From Dromaius novaehollandiae (lineage: Eukaryota > Chordata > Aves > Casuariiformes > Dromaiidae): a DNA stretch of 64,000 nucleotides. The position numbers and the translations under genes were made by a program. Positions 17,645 to 30,279 of this stretch are shown here, piece after piece; the first letter of the stretch is position 1, and the number at the start of each line of letters is the position of its first letter. The notes under the pieces were generated by a model. The model ran no database searches, had not been told where the DNA came from, and saw nothing but the letters and a program-made list of their open reading frames with translations. The stretch is from assembly GCF_036370855.1 (NCBI RefSeq), contig NC_088117.1:186001-250000 (forward strand). Reading direction: 5' to 3'.

Positions 17645-20600
17645 AGTTCAATAACATCTGGACTTGTACATCCTACTACCTTAGTCTACAGCTCATGCTG
17701 TACCAGGTGGGACTTGCCTCCTGTTCCTCCCCTCATACCCGGATGGCTTCAGTCCTCTTAATATCCCCATGTCATGCAGTGCCATGATTCTTTCTGTCCT
17801 TTGGAAGCCAGAAAATGCCCCAGAAGGACACTGTGGTTGACTAATGTGCCACAGACCAGCTTCCCTGTCAATTGAGATAAAAGTGGAAGTCCAAGCGCAG
17901 TTTCAGAAAGTGATGGACACTTTCTGGAGCTTCTCTAGTCCCTGCAGAGAGAGCAGAAAGGCCCTTAGGTCTCCTCTAGTCAATGGATAATTGCTCAGCT
18001 TTTACTACACCAAACAGTTCTTAGAGGGTGAAGAAGAGGAAGAGGAAAAACTCCAGACTCTGTAGGCCTTTGCCAAAGCTCTCCAAAGTGCCCAGGTCAG
18101 GTACAACCTCAGTCAGTTTTTCCATCACAAGAATGCTTCGTATTAGACTTTCTCTTTCTTTTCAGCCTGTCAGAATTGCTGGACTGGGGACATTTGCTGT
18201 TGTTAGAGAGCGAGTACAGAATAGAAAGAATGACCTGGTGGTTGTTGAGAGACCAGTGTTTCGTCTTTCGAGGGCTATTGCAAAGGCTTATGATCTCCCG
18301 TATGACAACAAAGATATTCCTGGTAAGAAGAAAAACCCCTTTGCTCACTCTTGCAGCTGTGTCTGGAGCGATCCTCTCCTTTCAAAGCACCCCACCTTCT
18401 CTCTGCTGTGACCATCAGCCTGGTGTCCCCTGGGGAGAGGACACTGACACAAACAGTGGAGACATTTGCAGATAAACTTGGGGGGGTGGGGAGGGGAGAG
18501 GGGAGAAGAATTCTAAGGGCTGTTGTGAAGTCCTGCTGTTTTCCTTCTTCATTCCAGCCATTTGACATGGCATGGCTAATCTTCTTCAAACCCAGAGTAT
18601 ATGGCCTGAGAGAAGAGATGCAATGGGCAAGCATCCTCCCCCTTGTCATGGGGACTGTCTCCATCCTCCCTGCTAGTCGTGCTGTCCTGTGTACTGTTCG
18701 TACCACAGGGCTGAGAGGCTTTCTTCCTATTTCTGTGTTGAAGAAATCATTGCTGTCCCCTTGGCATCTCAATTGTAAGAGAGCTTTGAACTTCCTCCAG
18801 GAAGGGATTACAGCACTTACTTTCAGGGAAATTACCAGAGGTACCAACCAACCTATACTCTGTATCACCTCTAGTCCTAGCAGATGCTGACTCTTTAGTT
18901 TATTCTGTTTAGCATTTCAGTAACGCTTTCTTCCTCTTGCACTATTTTCCAGATCATAACCACATTGAGCAACTGCAGTATGCTCGGATTGCCTCAGACA
19001 TCTCCGTTTCTCAGAGGACAGTGGAGGGTTGCATAGAAAAGACCATGCGTCTTTTCTCTCTCTGCATAGAGAATGGCAAGAATGTTGCCTTTGTTTTAAA
19101 TGACGTCGGCATGCTTGTTATCCAGGGAAAAGATGTGAAAATAAGATTTTATAAAGACTTTCTGAAAAGGCTGAATGGGACTGAAAAGATGCTAGAAGCT
19201 CTTCTTGGAGTAAGATTTCCATTTTTCTAGTACTACTTGGAGTTCTTTTGCACTTCTCTTAAAGGACAAGGGAACTCATAGCTCCTCTTTCCAAAAGAGG
19301 TCTAGCTTCTGGGGCTAGACATGGACTATAGCTCTCTGTAAAGGCCTTCTCTCACATTCAGAGGTCTTGGCAGCAGCAGGATGTAAGAAAAGCTGTACTG
19401 GGTCCAATCAAAGACCCCGTGAGCCCACTCCCATCCCCAAGAAAAAGCCTAAGGGAAAGAGCCTAAGAAAAAGCTCTTTGGGCACCAGCAGAAAAGCTGG
19501 TGGGCTTTTCAAAAGCAGAAAAGCTATTTGGGCTGGTGCCACTCTGAGTTAACAGCATCAGGTGACCTTGCTGCTTATTAATGAGTTTCTGCTTTGGCCA
19601 TGTTTGGGATTCTGAGGTAGTGAGTTTGGCAATTTCACCATCTGCTACACACAAACATTTCTGAGCCCCTGTTAGAAAATGCATGCCTAATCATTTCATG
19701 GGACAGCCCTGAGTTCTTGTGTCAGGAGAACTCATCATGCCCCCCTCACCTTCTCCCTGTCCAGCACGTCTTTCACTGCTGCTTCTTGCCTTGGGCGAGA
19801 CCCAGAGGCACCGGCAGACATGAGCTCCTCATTCCCTCTGAGGAAGGAATGATTTACCCCAAGACGTGCAGCCAGGCTGCAGCACAGCCCTGGTTCCCAG
19901 CTCTGTCTCTCCCACCTGGCTCACTCTCTGGGGTCTTGTCAGCATGTTTTCTGGGCCTTTGCTCCAGTAGGTCCCCATCCAAGATCTGGACCCCCTCAGA
20001 TATTTGGCACTCCCAGGTCTTAACAACTGTGCAAAGGAAAAGGAAGGACTATGCCTCTCTGTAACTCCAAGCTGCAGATGCAGTCATTTGCATCCTAGGA
20101 GAGACTTGGGGTTAAGCCCATATCTGAGTCCTTTGTTCTCCATTCAGGAACAGTCACAACAAGCCAAAAGACAAAAGCCAACACCCAGAAACCCCAGCTA
20201 ATCAAATCTGCTTGCCTTCTTGGACTTCTCCATTAGAAAAGAATGGGCCTCCTGACTGAATCTCATGATTCTTGCCCTCAGAAAAAAGCCTGGTGATGCT
20301 ACTACCCATTCCAAATTATCTATTTAACAGCTTCTCTTTGCTATTACTGTTATTATTGTTAATGAAGGAGCACTTGGTGACAGGGCTTCAGAGGGACAGG
20401 AGCAGGAGAGTGGCTTGCTGCCTCTGTGAGCAAGAAGACAATTTCCTTGGCATCATCTCACATGTCTCTGTCTCTATTGCAGATGCCAGAGATGAGGGAT
20501 TCAGTCCTGTCAGGCACTGAGACTGTGGCTTCCCAGATCCGCTCTGGCAGTGTCATTGTCTTCCCACAGTGAGTATGTTGGGTTCAGCAGCCCCTGGCTG

Positions 20601-23600
20601 ACCAAGCCAGGACCTTCTCAGCTTGCGTCTGGTTGTGCTGTCTTGCCAGGGCTTGTGAAGCCCTCTCAGGAAGTTATTCAGAACTAATCAGCAGTGGACC
20701 TCTATGATGCATCACACAGTTTCTGGATATAGTCTAGAGTAATGCTGCATATTCTGCTCTCTTACCAGAAATTTTACATTAGCTCCCTAATATCTTTGTG
20801 ACCAGATTATTAACACAAGGTGCAAAGCAAATATGGAGCTCTTATTCAAACTGGAGTCTTCTGGTTTCCAGGTATGAACTCCAGATTGTGCAGCCTGCCA
20901 TCAAAGGACCCGCAGAGCTCACCGAAGAACAGGAGGAGGAGAAGGATGATAATGGCAACAAAAAAGGTAGTGGAACGGTTGACACCTGGGTGGTGTTTGG
21001 ACATTCTCCTCACTAATGGGACATTATAGCCAAGGCTACAATGCAAGGCATAGGCAACTTCATTTCATTTTGAAAGTTGGGAATTCCAGTCCTGCTTTCT
21101 TAATTGTTCACAAACATACAAGTATCTTTGGGCTGAACACACCAAAAGAGTGAACTTGCACACACGAGATCTGTAGAGAGATCCCAAAGTCTGTGCCCTT
21201 CATGGGAATTTCTCCCTCCTTCCCCGCAAGGCTCCATTTAGTCACCAGCATTTCTCAGCAAGGCCTCCCCCTGCTTTTCACAATATAGACAAGAGAAGCC
21301 AGTAGTACCAGAATTCCCCAGGGAATAACATTACCCTTTAGAAATTAAGAGTTGGACAACATCCAGTGTCAGGAAAGGCCTAAAACCTCATGGGAAACAT
21401 GGCTGCAGGGGGATGGCTTGGTGCAGTTTCATCACATGTATGCACACCTGCCCAGCATTCCTGTTAGAATGGGCACAAAGATGCTGTTTGAAGAGTTCTC
21501 TGCTTTCTTGCTTGCAGGGGCTCTTCCTGACAATCTCCTTCTCTCCAGAGAGAGGCATGCTCCACCCAAAAAGACTTCTATCCATAAGGAGGAAGACAAG
21601 ATGCACAAAACCAGGGGAAAAGGGCTTCCTGACAGGTCAGACTTGGGGGAAAATGGATGTGGGGGACCCTGTGCTCTTATTCTTTTTAGGAATAAGAAGT
21701 TTCCTTCAGACACAATGTCTGGGCTAAGTCTGGCAGGCTATTACCATGTGGTACAGATGCTAAAGTTTCCTTGTTGGGTAATCAGAGCATTAATGCAACT
21801 GCCAGGAGGGATCTGTGGTATTAGAGCCTTGAAATAACAGACAAGAGCCTCCATTCCCATGACTCTGGCCTTCTTCTTGATCTACCAAGAGAAGGCCTAA
21901 ACCTGGGCATCCTGAGCTTTCCTAGGGAGTGTTGTGCCACACCTGATGTTGCAGCTTGGGGTTATCTCTTTCTCTGTATTTGAAAGTACTTGGTCGAATG
22001 CAACCAATCTTCCTGCAGAGCTAGCTGCCTTCTGCTGCAGGGGCACACCTTGGGAGACCAAACTGGAAAACAAACTCGTCCTCTACTCATACAGATGCCT
22101 TCTATTCTACCTTTTTAGTCCACCACCACCAATCCAGTGGAGCTCAGTGAAGAAAGTGGAAGCCAAAAAGAAAGAAATCCCTCGTGCTGGACCAAAACTT
22201 GTAAACTTTATTGCTGAAGCTATTAAGACAAAAGAGCAGGTATATAATAGGGAGTGATGCAATGTTTGCGTAGTAGTTTATTGTAGAAAAGCACGGTTGT
22301 ACAGCCATTGACTCTGAAAAGATGTCGCAGTGTGTGCTCATTTGTACATTAAGTGACTTCTCCTGGAGTCTACTTTAAAAGATGGGGGTTACTGTATGTT
22401 TAGAATCTGCTCTTCACTTCTGTTGTCTCATGAAACACATTAGAACACCTTCCTTGCCACTATTCATAATGGAGTTCAAAATCAAAATGCCAGGCTTTTC
22501 TGGGATAGGAAATAGGAGTTTTTTAGATCATTGGTTAGTTCACACCTTGGTTGAGCCCACGATAATTCAGGAGCAAAACACAGCTGACAAAAAGGGGCAG
22601 AAAAGAGAGTGAGAAATCAATAATAATAATGAATATAAAAACAAAAGCAGATGAGACTGACATTGCTGCTGTTACATTTCTGTGGCCCTCCAGAGAAGAA
22701 TCCTCCAGGTTAAGAAACGACACCAAAGAGGTCTCTGTGAACTTCAAGCTGTAGAAAGACAGGAGAAGAAAGAATGGCAGAAGAAAGAGAAAGACAGAAG
22801 GAAAGAAAAGGAAAAATTGGCACCACCGATCCCTGGGAGAGGAAAGGATAAGCTACAGAGGGCCACGGTACTGGCAGCATTTTAAACTAGACAGGAAAAA
22901 AACATCTCTCTCCTACAGAGCAGCTTGAGATTTCAGGCTATTTCAAGTATTCCTGGAACTGTTACTGCAAAATGGCAGGAGTCTCATGAGAAAGGCTCAA
23001 TTGGGCGATGCAGTGAAACCCTGGTCAGACTCCAGCATCCAATTCCTGGGGCAGGCGGAGGTCCTTCTTCTGGTTCCCCCTCTACTGCCACAGTATCCCG
23101 GCCAGAATTCACCCCTGGGATCTGTATGCTGGCAAACAGCCCTGTGTCTTTGCAGCATGCTTGTCTGAGATTCTCCCTTCCTTTGCAGAAACCCACTGTT
23201 TCTTGGGGCACCACGCAAATCCCTTCTGCCAGCATGAGGAGGAAGGTGACCAGCCCAGATCTCATAGAGAGAATGATGGGGAACTGGAAAGAGGATGGCG
23301 AATCATCCTCAGAGAAGGAGGGTGACAACTCGCTGGAGATACCGCCAAAAAGGTAAGCATGGAGCAAGTCGTGCCAAGGCCTGGGGCAGCTGAGTAGCAC
23401 TGACCCATCTGCAGGGTCAAGGATCCAAATCCCTGATCCGTGGCTCTCCTCTGAGCTGTCAAGCCATGGGGAGACCTGGGGTCAGGAGCCCCCAACTCCA
23501 GGTGCCTTTCTGCAGCCCAAAGCAAATGCCTAAACCTCATGCTGTGGGCACCAGTGAGACTCTGTGTGCAGGGCCTGGGGAAGGTGAGAGGCAGGAAGGT

Positions 23601-26353
23601 TTCAGCCAGAGCGTGAGTGAGGGTTTCTTCCTGTTGTTCTAGGCCAATTTCCCCAGGGACAAGCCAGGCCCTGCTCGAGATAGTGACGTGCATCCTGGGA
23701 CAGGTTGACCGAAGTCGGAGGGGACACAGGCATGAAGAGAGGGATCGGGAAGATAAGCTGCAGTGGTAAATATATCCAGATATGGGTGGTGTTTCCCCTC
23801 AGGCAACGCCCTTGCTTCCACCCCCAGCAGCAGCAGGGGAAAGAAGGGCTGTTCCCAACACACACTTCCCCAGTAGAGCCACCTTCTGCTGCAGAGCGGG
23901 GTGCCCAGCCTGGGAGCAAAGGATGGCAATCTTCCCTGTGCTCCCACTAACTCCTCTTGCTGTGTGTCTGCAGTGAGCTGGCTGTTTTGAAGTGGAGAAT
24001 GTGCAGGAAAAAGAAGAGCCAAGGCAATGACACTCCTGTGGCTGGACCCCAACCTGCACAAACTATTTGTGACAGTCATGAGAGAGCAGGACAGGTACAT
24101 GATAGACAGTGATGTAATTCTTGTCTCATAATTCATTGTAGAAAAGCACCGTTATATGGCTACAGAGTCTGAAATAGCTAATCTGTACTCATTTGAACAT
24201 TAAGTGATTTCTTCTGGAGCTTCCTTTAAACCACGTATGTTCAGTTGTTTGTCTTTTTGGAGTGTGTTCTTTGCTCCCGTCATCTTATGCAACATATCAG
24301 ACCATCTTCCTTGGCACCATTCTTCATGGAGATAAAAAGGCACTGTTCATAATGCAAATAAAAATGCCAGGCTTTTCTAGGGTAGGAAATAATTTCTATT
24401 CAGATCATTGTTCAGTTTGTGCTTTGGTTGTGCCTGTTATAAGTGAGGAGCAGACATGGCTGATAGAAAGGCTAAAGACAAGGGGCAGAAGAGAGGGTGA
24501 GAACTAAAAAAATCCCACAAAGCACAGATGAGACTCCCACTGCTACTGTTGCATTTCTGTGACCCTTCAGGAATTCTACTCTCTCCCTATGAGGAAAGAT
24601 CAAAGTAAACACTGGGAAGCCTTACGTAAGAAGTACCTGAAGACAGCAAGGACAAGGTCGCCTTCCTCAACAGCAAGAAGGGAAAGGGAACATCTGTGGA
24701 AGGCCCAGGTACCAGAAACCTTGTGAAACACGCAGTAAAATAGCATTTCTCTCCTCCAGAAGAGCTGAGCTTTGAAGGTCTCCAAGTCAGCATGGCATCA
24801 TTGCTGCAAAATTGCAGGGCAGGTGACTCCTATCTGTCATGCTTGCCTGCTTATTACTGTAAGGGAGATGTAGTTAGAAAAAGCCAAAGGGCAAAGCCAG
24901 CAATCTGCCATGGTGAGCACATACACTGATCATCCCTCCCCCGAACTCAGACAAGCTCTGTTTCAGGTATCTGCACTTGCATTTGGACACATCTGTTCAC
25001 AGTCCAATGACCTGAGCCATACCTAGACTACCTATAAGGCAGCTAGTTCTTTTATTTAGTCTTCACTGCATTGGAATGATCAGGAACATTATTCGTAATA
25101 GGAAGGCACATTTTCTGGAAGTTTAGTTTTTAACCGAAGCACTAGGATTTCCTTCCAAGCATGCTGACATTAAAAAAAGTTCTGCTTGTCTCAATGCACA
25201 AGGGATGAAGTCTTTAACTTCACTGGACAAAAAGATTTGAGAAGGAGTGTTGTAAACATGCCTTTGCAGCACTACAGGCCTTCAGCGCTGATCAGTGGTA
25301 TGGCCTCTGCCCACACTTCCATCTAAACTGCATGCTACTTTTTGCCCCTGCATAGTGGTAGAAACTGTATCTGTTGAGATATTATGGCTAGGTGCTGGAT
25401 GAAATGGAAAGTAAAAAAGAGTTCTGCAAAACTGTGAGGGCTTTTGATTAGAAATTCCTTTAAAAAACACAAACCCACCACCAACAAAAAACAAAATCCC
25501 AACTCCTGGGGCAGGCGGAGGTCCTTCTTCTGGTTCCCCCTCTACTGCCACAGCATCCCGGCCAGAATTCACCCCTGGGATCTGTATGCTGGCAAACAGC
25601 CCTGTGTCTTTGCAGCATGCTTGTCTGAGATTCTCCCTTCCTTTGCAGAAACCCACTGTTTCTTGGGGCACCACGCAAATCCCTTCTGCCAGCATGAGGA
25701 GGAAGGTGACCAGCCCAGATCTCATAGAGAGAATGATGGGGAACTGGAAAGAGGATGGCGAATCATCCTCAGAGAAGGAGGGTGACAACTCACTGGAGAT
25801 ACCCCCAAAAAGGTAAGTATGGAGCAAGTCGTGCCAAGGCCTGGGGCAGCTGAGTAGCACTGACCCATCTGCAGGGTCAAGGATCCAAATCCCTGATCCA
25901 TGGCTCTCCTCTGAGCTGTCAAGCCATGGGGAGACCTGGGGTCAGGAGCCCCCAACTCCAGGTGCCTTTCTGCAGCCCAAAGCAAATGCCTAAACCTCAT
26001 CCTGCGTTGAAGAGTGCTGTGGGCACCAGTGAGACTCTGTGTGCAGGGCCTGGGGAAGGTGAGAGGCAGGAAGGTTTCAACCAGAGCATGAGAGAGGGTT
26101 TCTCCCTGCTTTTGCAGGCACATTTCTCCTAGGAAAACGCAGGCATTGCTCGCAGCAGTGACATCTCTGGTGGAGAAGGTCACGCAGGGACAGACAAGAG
26201 AGATCAGTAGACAGAGGGATCATGAAGAGGAGGCTCAAGTGAGTAAAGAGCTATCTGCTGCAATGGGGTGTCCCTCTCTCCTTCCACTTCCAGCAGCACC
26301 TAGAAGGACTTCTCCTGGCACCTCCCGTGGGAGGGACAGCAGCACACTTCTGA
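17645..26353 (+). CDS. CCDC81-like protein, two HU-type domains plus coiled-coil/charged tail (15 exons found, 5' end missing)
   Basis: Exons 17645-17706, 18166-18322, 18953-19209, 20483-20568, 20872-20966, 21518-21635, 22119-22239, 22694-22867, 23189-23352, 23643-23765, 23974-24094, 24571-24708, 25649-25812, 26118-26238, 26294-26353 (TGA). All joins keep phase; with one base from the missing first exon they make 654 codons. The first three exons encode a CCDC81-type HU fold: FNNIWTCTSYYL, then RIAGLGTFAVV and ERPVFRLSRA, then ARIASDISVSQRTVEGCI and VAFVLNDVGMLVI. HU-type domains are known in bacterial nucleoid proteins and in CCDC81, which is centrosome-linked. Later exons are K/E-rich. The start codon was not found between 17226 and 17644; it may lie upstream of the provirus or be lost. 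A paralogue of CCDC81, not necessarily the orthologue. Confidence 0.85.
18166..19209 (+). CDS. HU-domain core exons of the CCDC81-like gene
   Basis: 18166-18322 starts in phase 0 and ends in phase 1; 18953-19209 starts with two bases that complete an Asp codon. Together they cover the end of HU domain 1 (GLGTF turn, VVVERPVFRLS strand) and HU domain 2 (RKVEGCI-like QRTVEGCIEKTM helix, GMLVIQGKDVKIRFY strands). These are the residues on which the family call rests. Confidence 0.85.
22119..23765 (+). repeat. Four-exon module, copy 1, in the CCDC81-like gene
   Basis: Exons of 121, 174, 164 and 123 bp. Copy 2 (23974-26238) has exons of 121, 138, 164 and 121 bp with the same phases. Intron starts also match: after the first exon of each, TAGAAAAGCAC and ACATTAAGTGA occur at similar spacing. 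The second exon here is strongly K/E/R rich (RQEKKEWQKKEKDRRKEKEK), a likely coiled coil. Confidence 0.8.
23974..26238 (+). repeat. Four-exon module, copy 2, in the CCDC81-like gene
   Basis: Partner of 22119-23765. The third exon (25649-25812) is almost identical to 23189-23352, while the first, second and fourth exons have diverged clearly. Confidence 0.8.
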
Positions 26354-26853
26354 GCCTGTGGCCTTGGTCAGACAGTCCTTAACTGAAGGGGAAGTTGCTG
26401 ATGACTCAGAATAAGATTTCCGCTTTGGACATAGGTGGCTGAAGACATAAGGATTTGTCCAACGTTCGGCTCTCCATTTTCAGACTGGCAAGCCTGTCCT
26501 ACCCTCTCAGAGTACAGACACCAAGACCCTTTGCCCTGGGGGTTGATACCTATTCACTCCATCGCAGGTACTGCCTGACTCAGTTCCCACTTGACTCAGC
26601 CCCCGACTGATTAGTTGCACTGGGGACTTCTCACTGGCTTGGGCAGGAGTGCCTGTGCCGTATCACAGAGACCACTGAAATGCTGCTCAAAGCGGCTCCA
26701 TTAATACCTGGCCTGCATTAGGCCTGCTGTATTTCCTTGCTTTCTTTCTGTACCTAAAACTGAACTTCTTTTCACTTCTCAGGGCTAGAGAGCCAGTCCA
26801 GCACAATGTGAACCAGCAACTGCCAGCTGTGCTGCCAAAGCGTTCTTGTGTTG

Positions 26854-26859
26854 AATAAA
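26854..26859 (+). terminator. Polyadenylation signal of the CCDC81-like gene
   Basis: AATAAA about 500 bp after the TGA at 26351-26353, followed within 40 bases by TGTTGTGCATCTGTCC. The first canonical signal after the stop. Confidence 0.6.
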
Positions 26860-26879
26860 ACCAAATCTCCAAATTGTTG

Positions 26880-28165
26880 TGCATCTGTCCTTGGCAAGGT
26901 GTGCATTGCTCTGCACTGAGCAATATGCGAGCTTTGCAGGGTCAGGAAAAGGACAGCTCAGAGACAGGGAATGTGTTTCAGTCCCTGCTCTGGGGGCAGT
27001 TTAAAGGGTCATTACATAATTCTTCTGCTGGAGCCACATTCTTCGTGGTTAAGGAAACTCCCTCTCTTTCCTGCTGCTTTGCCCCAGAGAGGGGAGGAGT
27101 CGAGAGCTGCAACTGCAGTAGTGCAGGAGGGACTGTGAGGTTGGCATGAAGAGTGTGTGCGTGGAGGTTTCTTCTCCCCATACCTTCCTCAGCAACTGAG
27201 CTCAAGGCGGAGCGGTGTCACTCGAGCTTGTGCAGGATGGGGCTTTCAGACCCAATGAAAAGGGTCTCTCCTCATGGCCTGTTCTGTGCCCCAGGAGAGA
27301 GCTAGAAGAAACATGAGCTTCTAATGGGAGTCAAGGCAATACAGATTGCCCTGCTCGGGGGCTAAAGTCCAGCTTCAGGAAGATAACCCAGGCTTGGAAA
27401 GGCTCTGGCCTCAAATAGCATGTCTTGTTTGACTGCAGCATCTACTTTGTCCCTAACATGACAGTCCTCGTGTAGCATCACATGGCAAAGTGTGGACATA
27501 GCTTTCCACAGCCTTATGGGTTCCCTTTTCTGGACAGCCAGCTGTGGAGCCTCCTCTGCTTGCCGCAATGCCTCTCTGCCTTGGGAGCGAAACAGAGGAA
27601 CTGAGGGTGCCTCAGACTAACACCATGGAGTGCTGAGGAACACAAACATACCACTACCATAGGGAAGCTGCTTAACTAAATCAGCAGGTGTGTTACTGAC
27701 ACCACTGATCTGCAACTTCTCTGTGTTTGAAAGATGACAGAGCATCACTGGTATTCATCCTAGAAAGAGGTAAACTTAAGATTCGTGCAAGGCCAATAAA
27801 CCTGCTGTTTTCATTCATCACCTGCCCAGCGTGCCGGGAGATGGTCTAGACAGTCAGAACAACAATCTAGAGGTAGAGATGGACATTACCAAACCGGATA
27901 TACCTTTCACCATCAAATCATGCAGTGAAAGATCAGCTAACTTGTCAGCACTAACATCAGGAGCAATATGGATTTCCAGGTGGCAAGTGAGCTTAGTAGA
28001 ACTCCCAAGGGGTAGGAGTGCACTACAGGCAGACTTGAGCGGCTGATTTCTGAGCAACAACCAGAAAAGTCCTGTCACACTCCATCTCTCAGCCATGCAG
28101 AACTGAAGACAGAGAGGTAAGCAGGGTCCTCACATGTTTCTCCCCATGCTTTGATGTAAGCATCA
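26880..28165. other. Intergenic, no gene recognised
   Basis: No open frame with a recognisable domain and no repeat family identified. Confidence 0.5.
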
Positions 28166-28169
28166 ACAT

Positions 28170-28430
28170 TTAATAGGCTTAAAAGTTCACCTGGTAACAG
28201 TACCCGTGTGGCCGTGTGCACGTTCTTGCTACAGATGAAATGGTAGGCAATGATGGAGAATACATAGGAACAGAAGAAAATGATGGGAAAAGAATGATAG
28301 GGAATATACTAGGAATAGGCAGGAATGATGGAGAAATCAGAGAGTAGAAATTATGGGGAGAAGAAGGCAATGATAGGGAACAGATGGCATAATAGGGAAT
28401 GGCAGTGAATAGATGGGGAATAGAGACAGA
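28170..28430. repeat. Left arm of a long-range inverted repeat with internal minisatellite
   Basis: Contains AGTTCACCTGGTAACAG, GTGCACGTTCTTGCTACAG, then degenerate 10-20 bp units around GGAATGATGGG / GGGAATAGATGG. The reverse complement matches 35880-36270 in the unique end and in the minisatellite. Confidence 0.75.
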
Positions 28431-29145
28431 AGTGCATCTGCTTAAAGCAAAGATAGACTTTATTTTGCTATTCCATGCCCCCCACCAACAGGCTGTTCAA
28501 CATCTATAAACAATAAATAGATGTGCTCTCAAAGTGTTTAATGACCCTCAGTCTTACTTAAAACATAAAAAACTATGGCACAAAAGAGCAGGCTGAAAGA
28601 AAGACAATTCTAAATCCACTACTCTGTCTTTCTGGTTCTCACTTTACAGAGATGGCACATGTTTGTTCATTTTCTTCTCTAGATTATTAAGCCCCAACAA
28701 AAAACCCTTTAAAGAAATAAGAATTTTAAAAGCAAAATACCAAGAATCACCATCCTGAAGCAACTGCTCCTTCCCTACCCACTCCTGTTCCCTATAACTT
28801 CCCTTCAAAGCAACAAATCCAAAGCAAGCGAGAATCCCTTGATACGGCACATGGCACTCAATAAGAGATTTCTGTGGGGCAGGAACTGTTTATCATGGAA
28901 AGTTCTCAAGTAGGTTAATAGCAAACTCTCTGCACGAGAAGGCAGTGACAAGGACATTATTTCTGAATCTTTCTGTATGAATCTGTTTGAATCTTTTCTA
29001 TAGCAAAATATTGACCTGAGTAACTTTTTTCTAACTCCAAATCTCTGTTTCCCCCCCCCTCCCCCCAAGAAGAGCTTTAACGCTCCTCTCTGTTTTGCTT
29101 TTGCATGCAAGGTTTCTGTGGAGCTGGTTGTGGTAATCATATAAC

Positions 29146-30279
29146 CACAGAATCACAGAATTGTTGAGGTTGGAAGGACCCTCTAGGAGTCTGTAGTCCA
29201 TCCCCCTGACTCAAAGCAGGGTCAGCGAGAGCTCAGGACCTTGTCCAGTTGGGCTTTGAATATCTCCAGGAATGGAGACTCCATGGCCTCTCTGGGCAAC
29301 CTCTTCCCATGTTTGATCACCCTCACAGGAAAAAAAGATTTTTATTATGTTCAAGTGGAATTTCCTGTCTTTCAATTCCTGCCCATTGCTTCTTGTCCTG
29401 CCACTGGGTGCCACGGAGAAGAGTGAGGCTCCAGCTTGTTTACTCCCTCCCATCAGGTATTTATACACATTGATAAGATCCCCCTGGGCCTTCTCAGAGC
29501 TAAACAATCCCAGATCTCTCAGCCTCTCCTTGCACGAGAGATGCTCCAGTTCCTTAATCCTCTTTGTGGTCCTTCGCTGGGCTTGCTCCAGTAGCTCCAT
29601 GTCTGTCTTGTACTGTGGAGCCCAGAACTGGACACAGCACTTCAGATGTGGTCTGACCTGTGCTGAATAGAGGGGAAGGATCACCTCCATTGGCCTGCTG
29701 GCCACGCTCTTTCTAATGCTGCCCACGATGCTGTTGGCCTGCTTTGCTGCAAAGGCACATTGCTGGTCATGTTCAGCTTGTTGTCCACCAGGACCCTCAA
29801 GTCATTTTCTGCAAAGTTGCTCTTCAGCAGGTTGGCCCCCAGCATGTACTGGACTTCTGGACTCCTCTCCAGGGCTGCATCCCATGGGTTTCTTCCAAGC
29901 AGGGCCCTGAACAGGCCAGAGTCTGCACTCCTGAAGCCCAGGGTTGTGATTCTGCTTTTTGCCTTGCTCCTTCCTTGCAGGATCCTGAACTCCATCATCC
30001 TGTGGTTGCTGTTGCCAAGGCTGCCCACAGCTTCCACATCTCTGACCAGTCCTGCCTTGTTTGTAAGTACAAGGTCTAGCAGACTGCCTCTCCTCGCTGG
30101 CTCCTCAATCACCTGAGTCAGGAAGTTGTCACTGATGCACTCCAGGAACCTCTTGGCTTGCTTGTGCCCTGCTGTGTTGTTCCTGCGGCAGATATCAGGG
30201 TAGTTAAAGTCCCCCATGAGGACCAGGGCCGGTGAACATGAGGCTTCTTCCAGTTTTCTGAAGAAGGCTTCATCTGCTC
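29146..30279 (-). mobile_element. CR1 retrotransposon, internally deleted
   Basis: Minus-strand 3' end with ATTCTGTGATTCTGTG (reverse complement of 29146-29161). From 5' to 3' it holds the end of the endonuclease domain (LMGDFNYPDIC at about 30180-30217, then LDLVLTNK), which jumps directly to the far 3' part of ORF2 ([23 protein letters not shown]). The reverse transcriptase core between them is missing. ORF2 of CR1 normally encodes endonuclease plus reverse transcriptase; this copy is dead. Confidence 0.9.

Noticed and set aside
21388..21713. Overlapping minus-strand frames at the CCDC81-like exon 21518-21635
   Set aside because: Shadow frames of a plus-strand exon.
28200..28430. CRISPR-like array
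   Set aside because: Units are degenerate, unequal and without spacers; this is a eukaryotic minisatellite.
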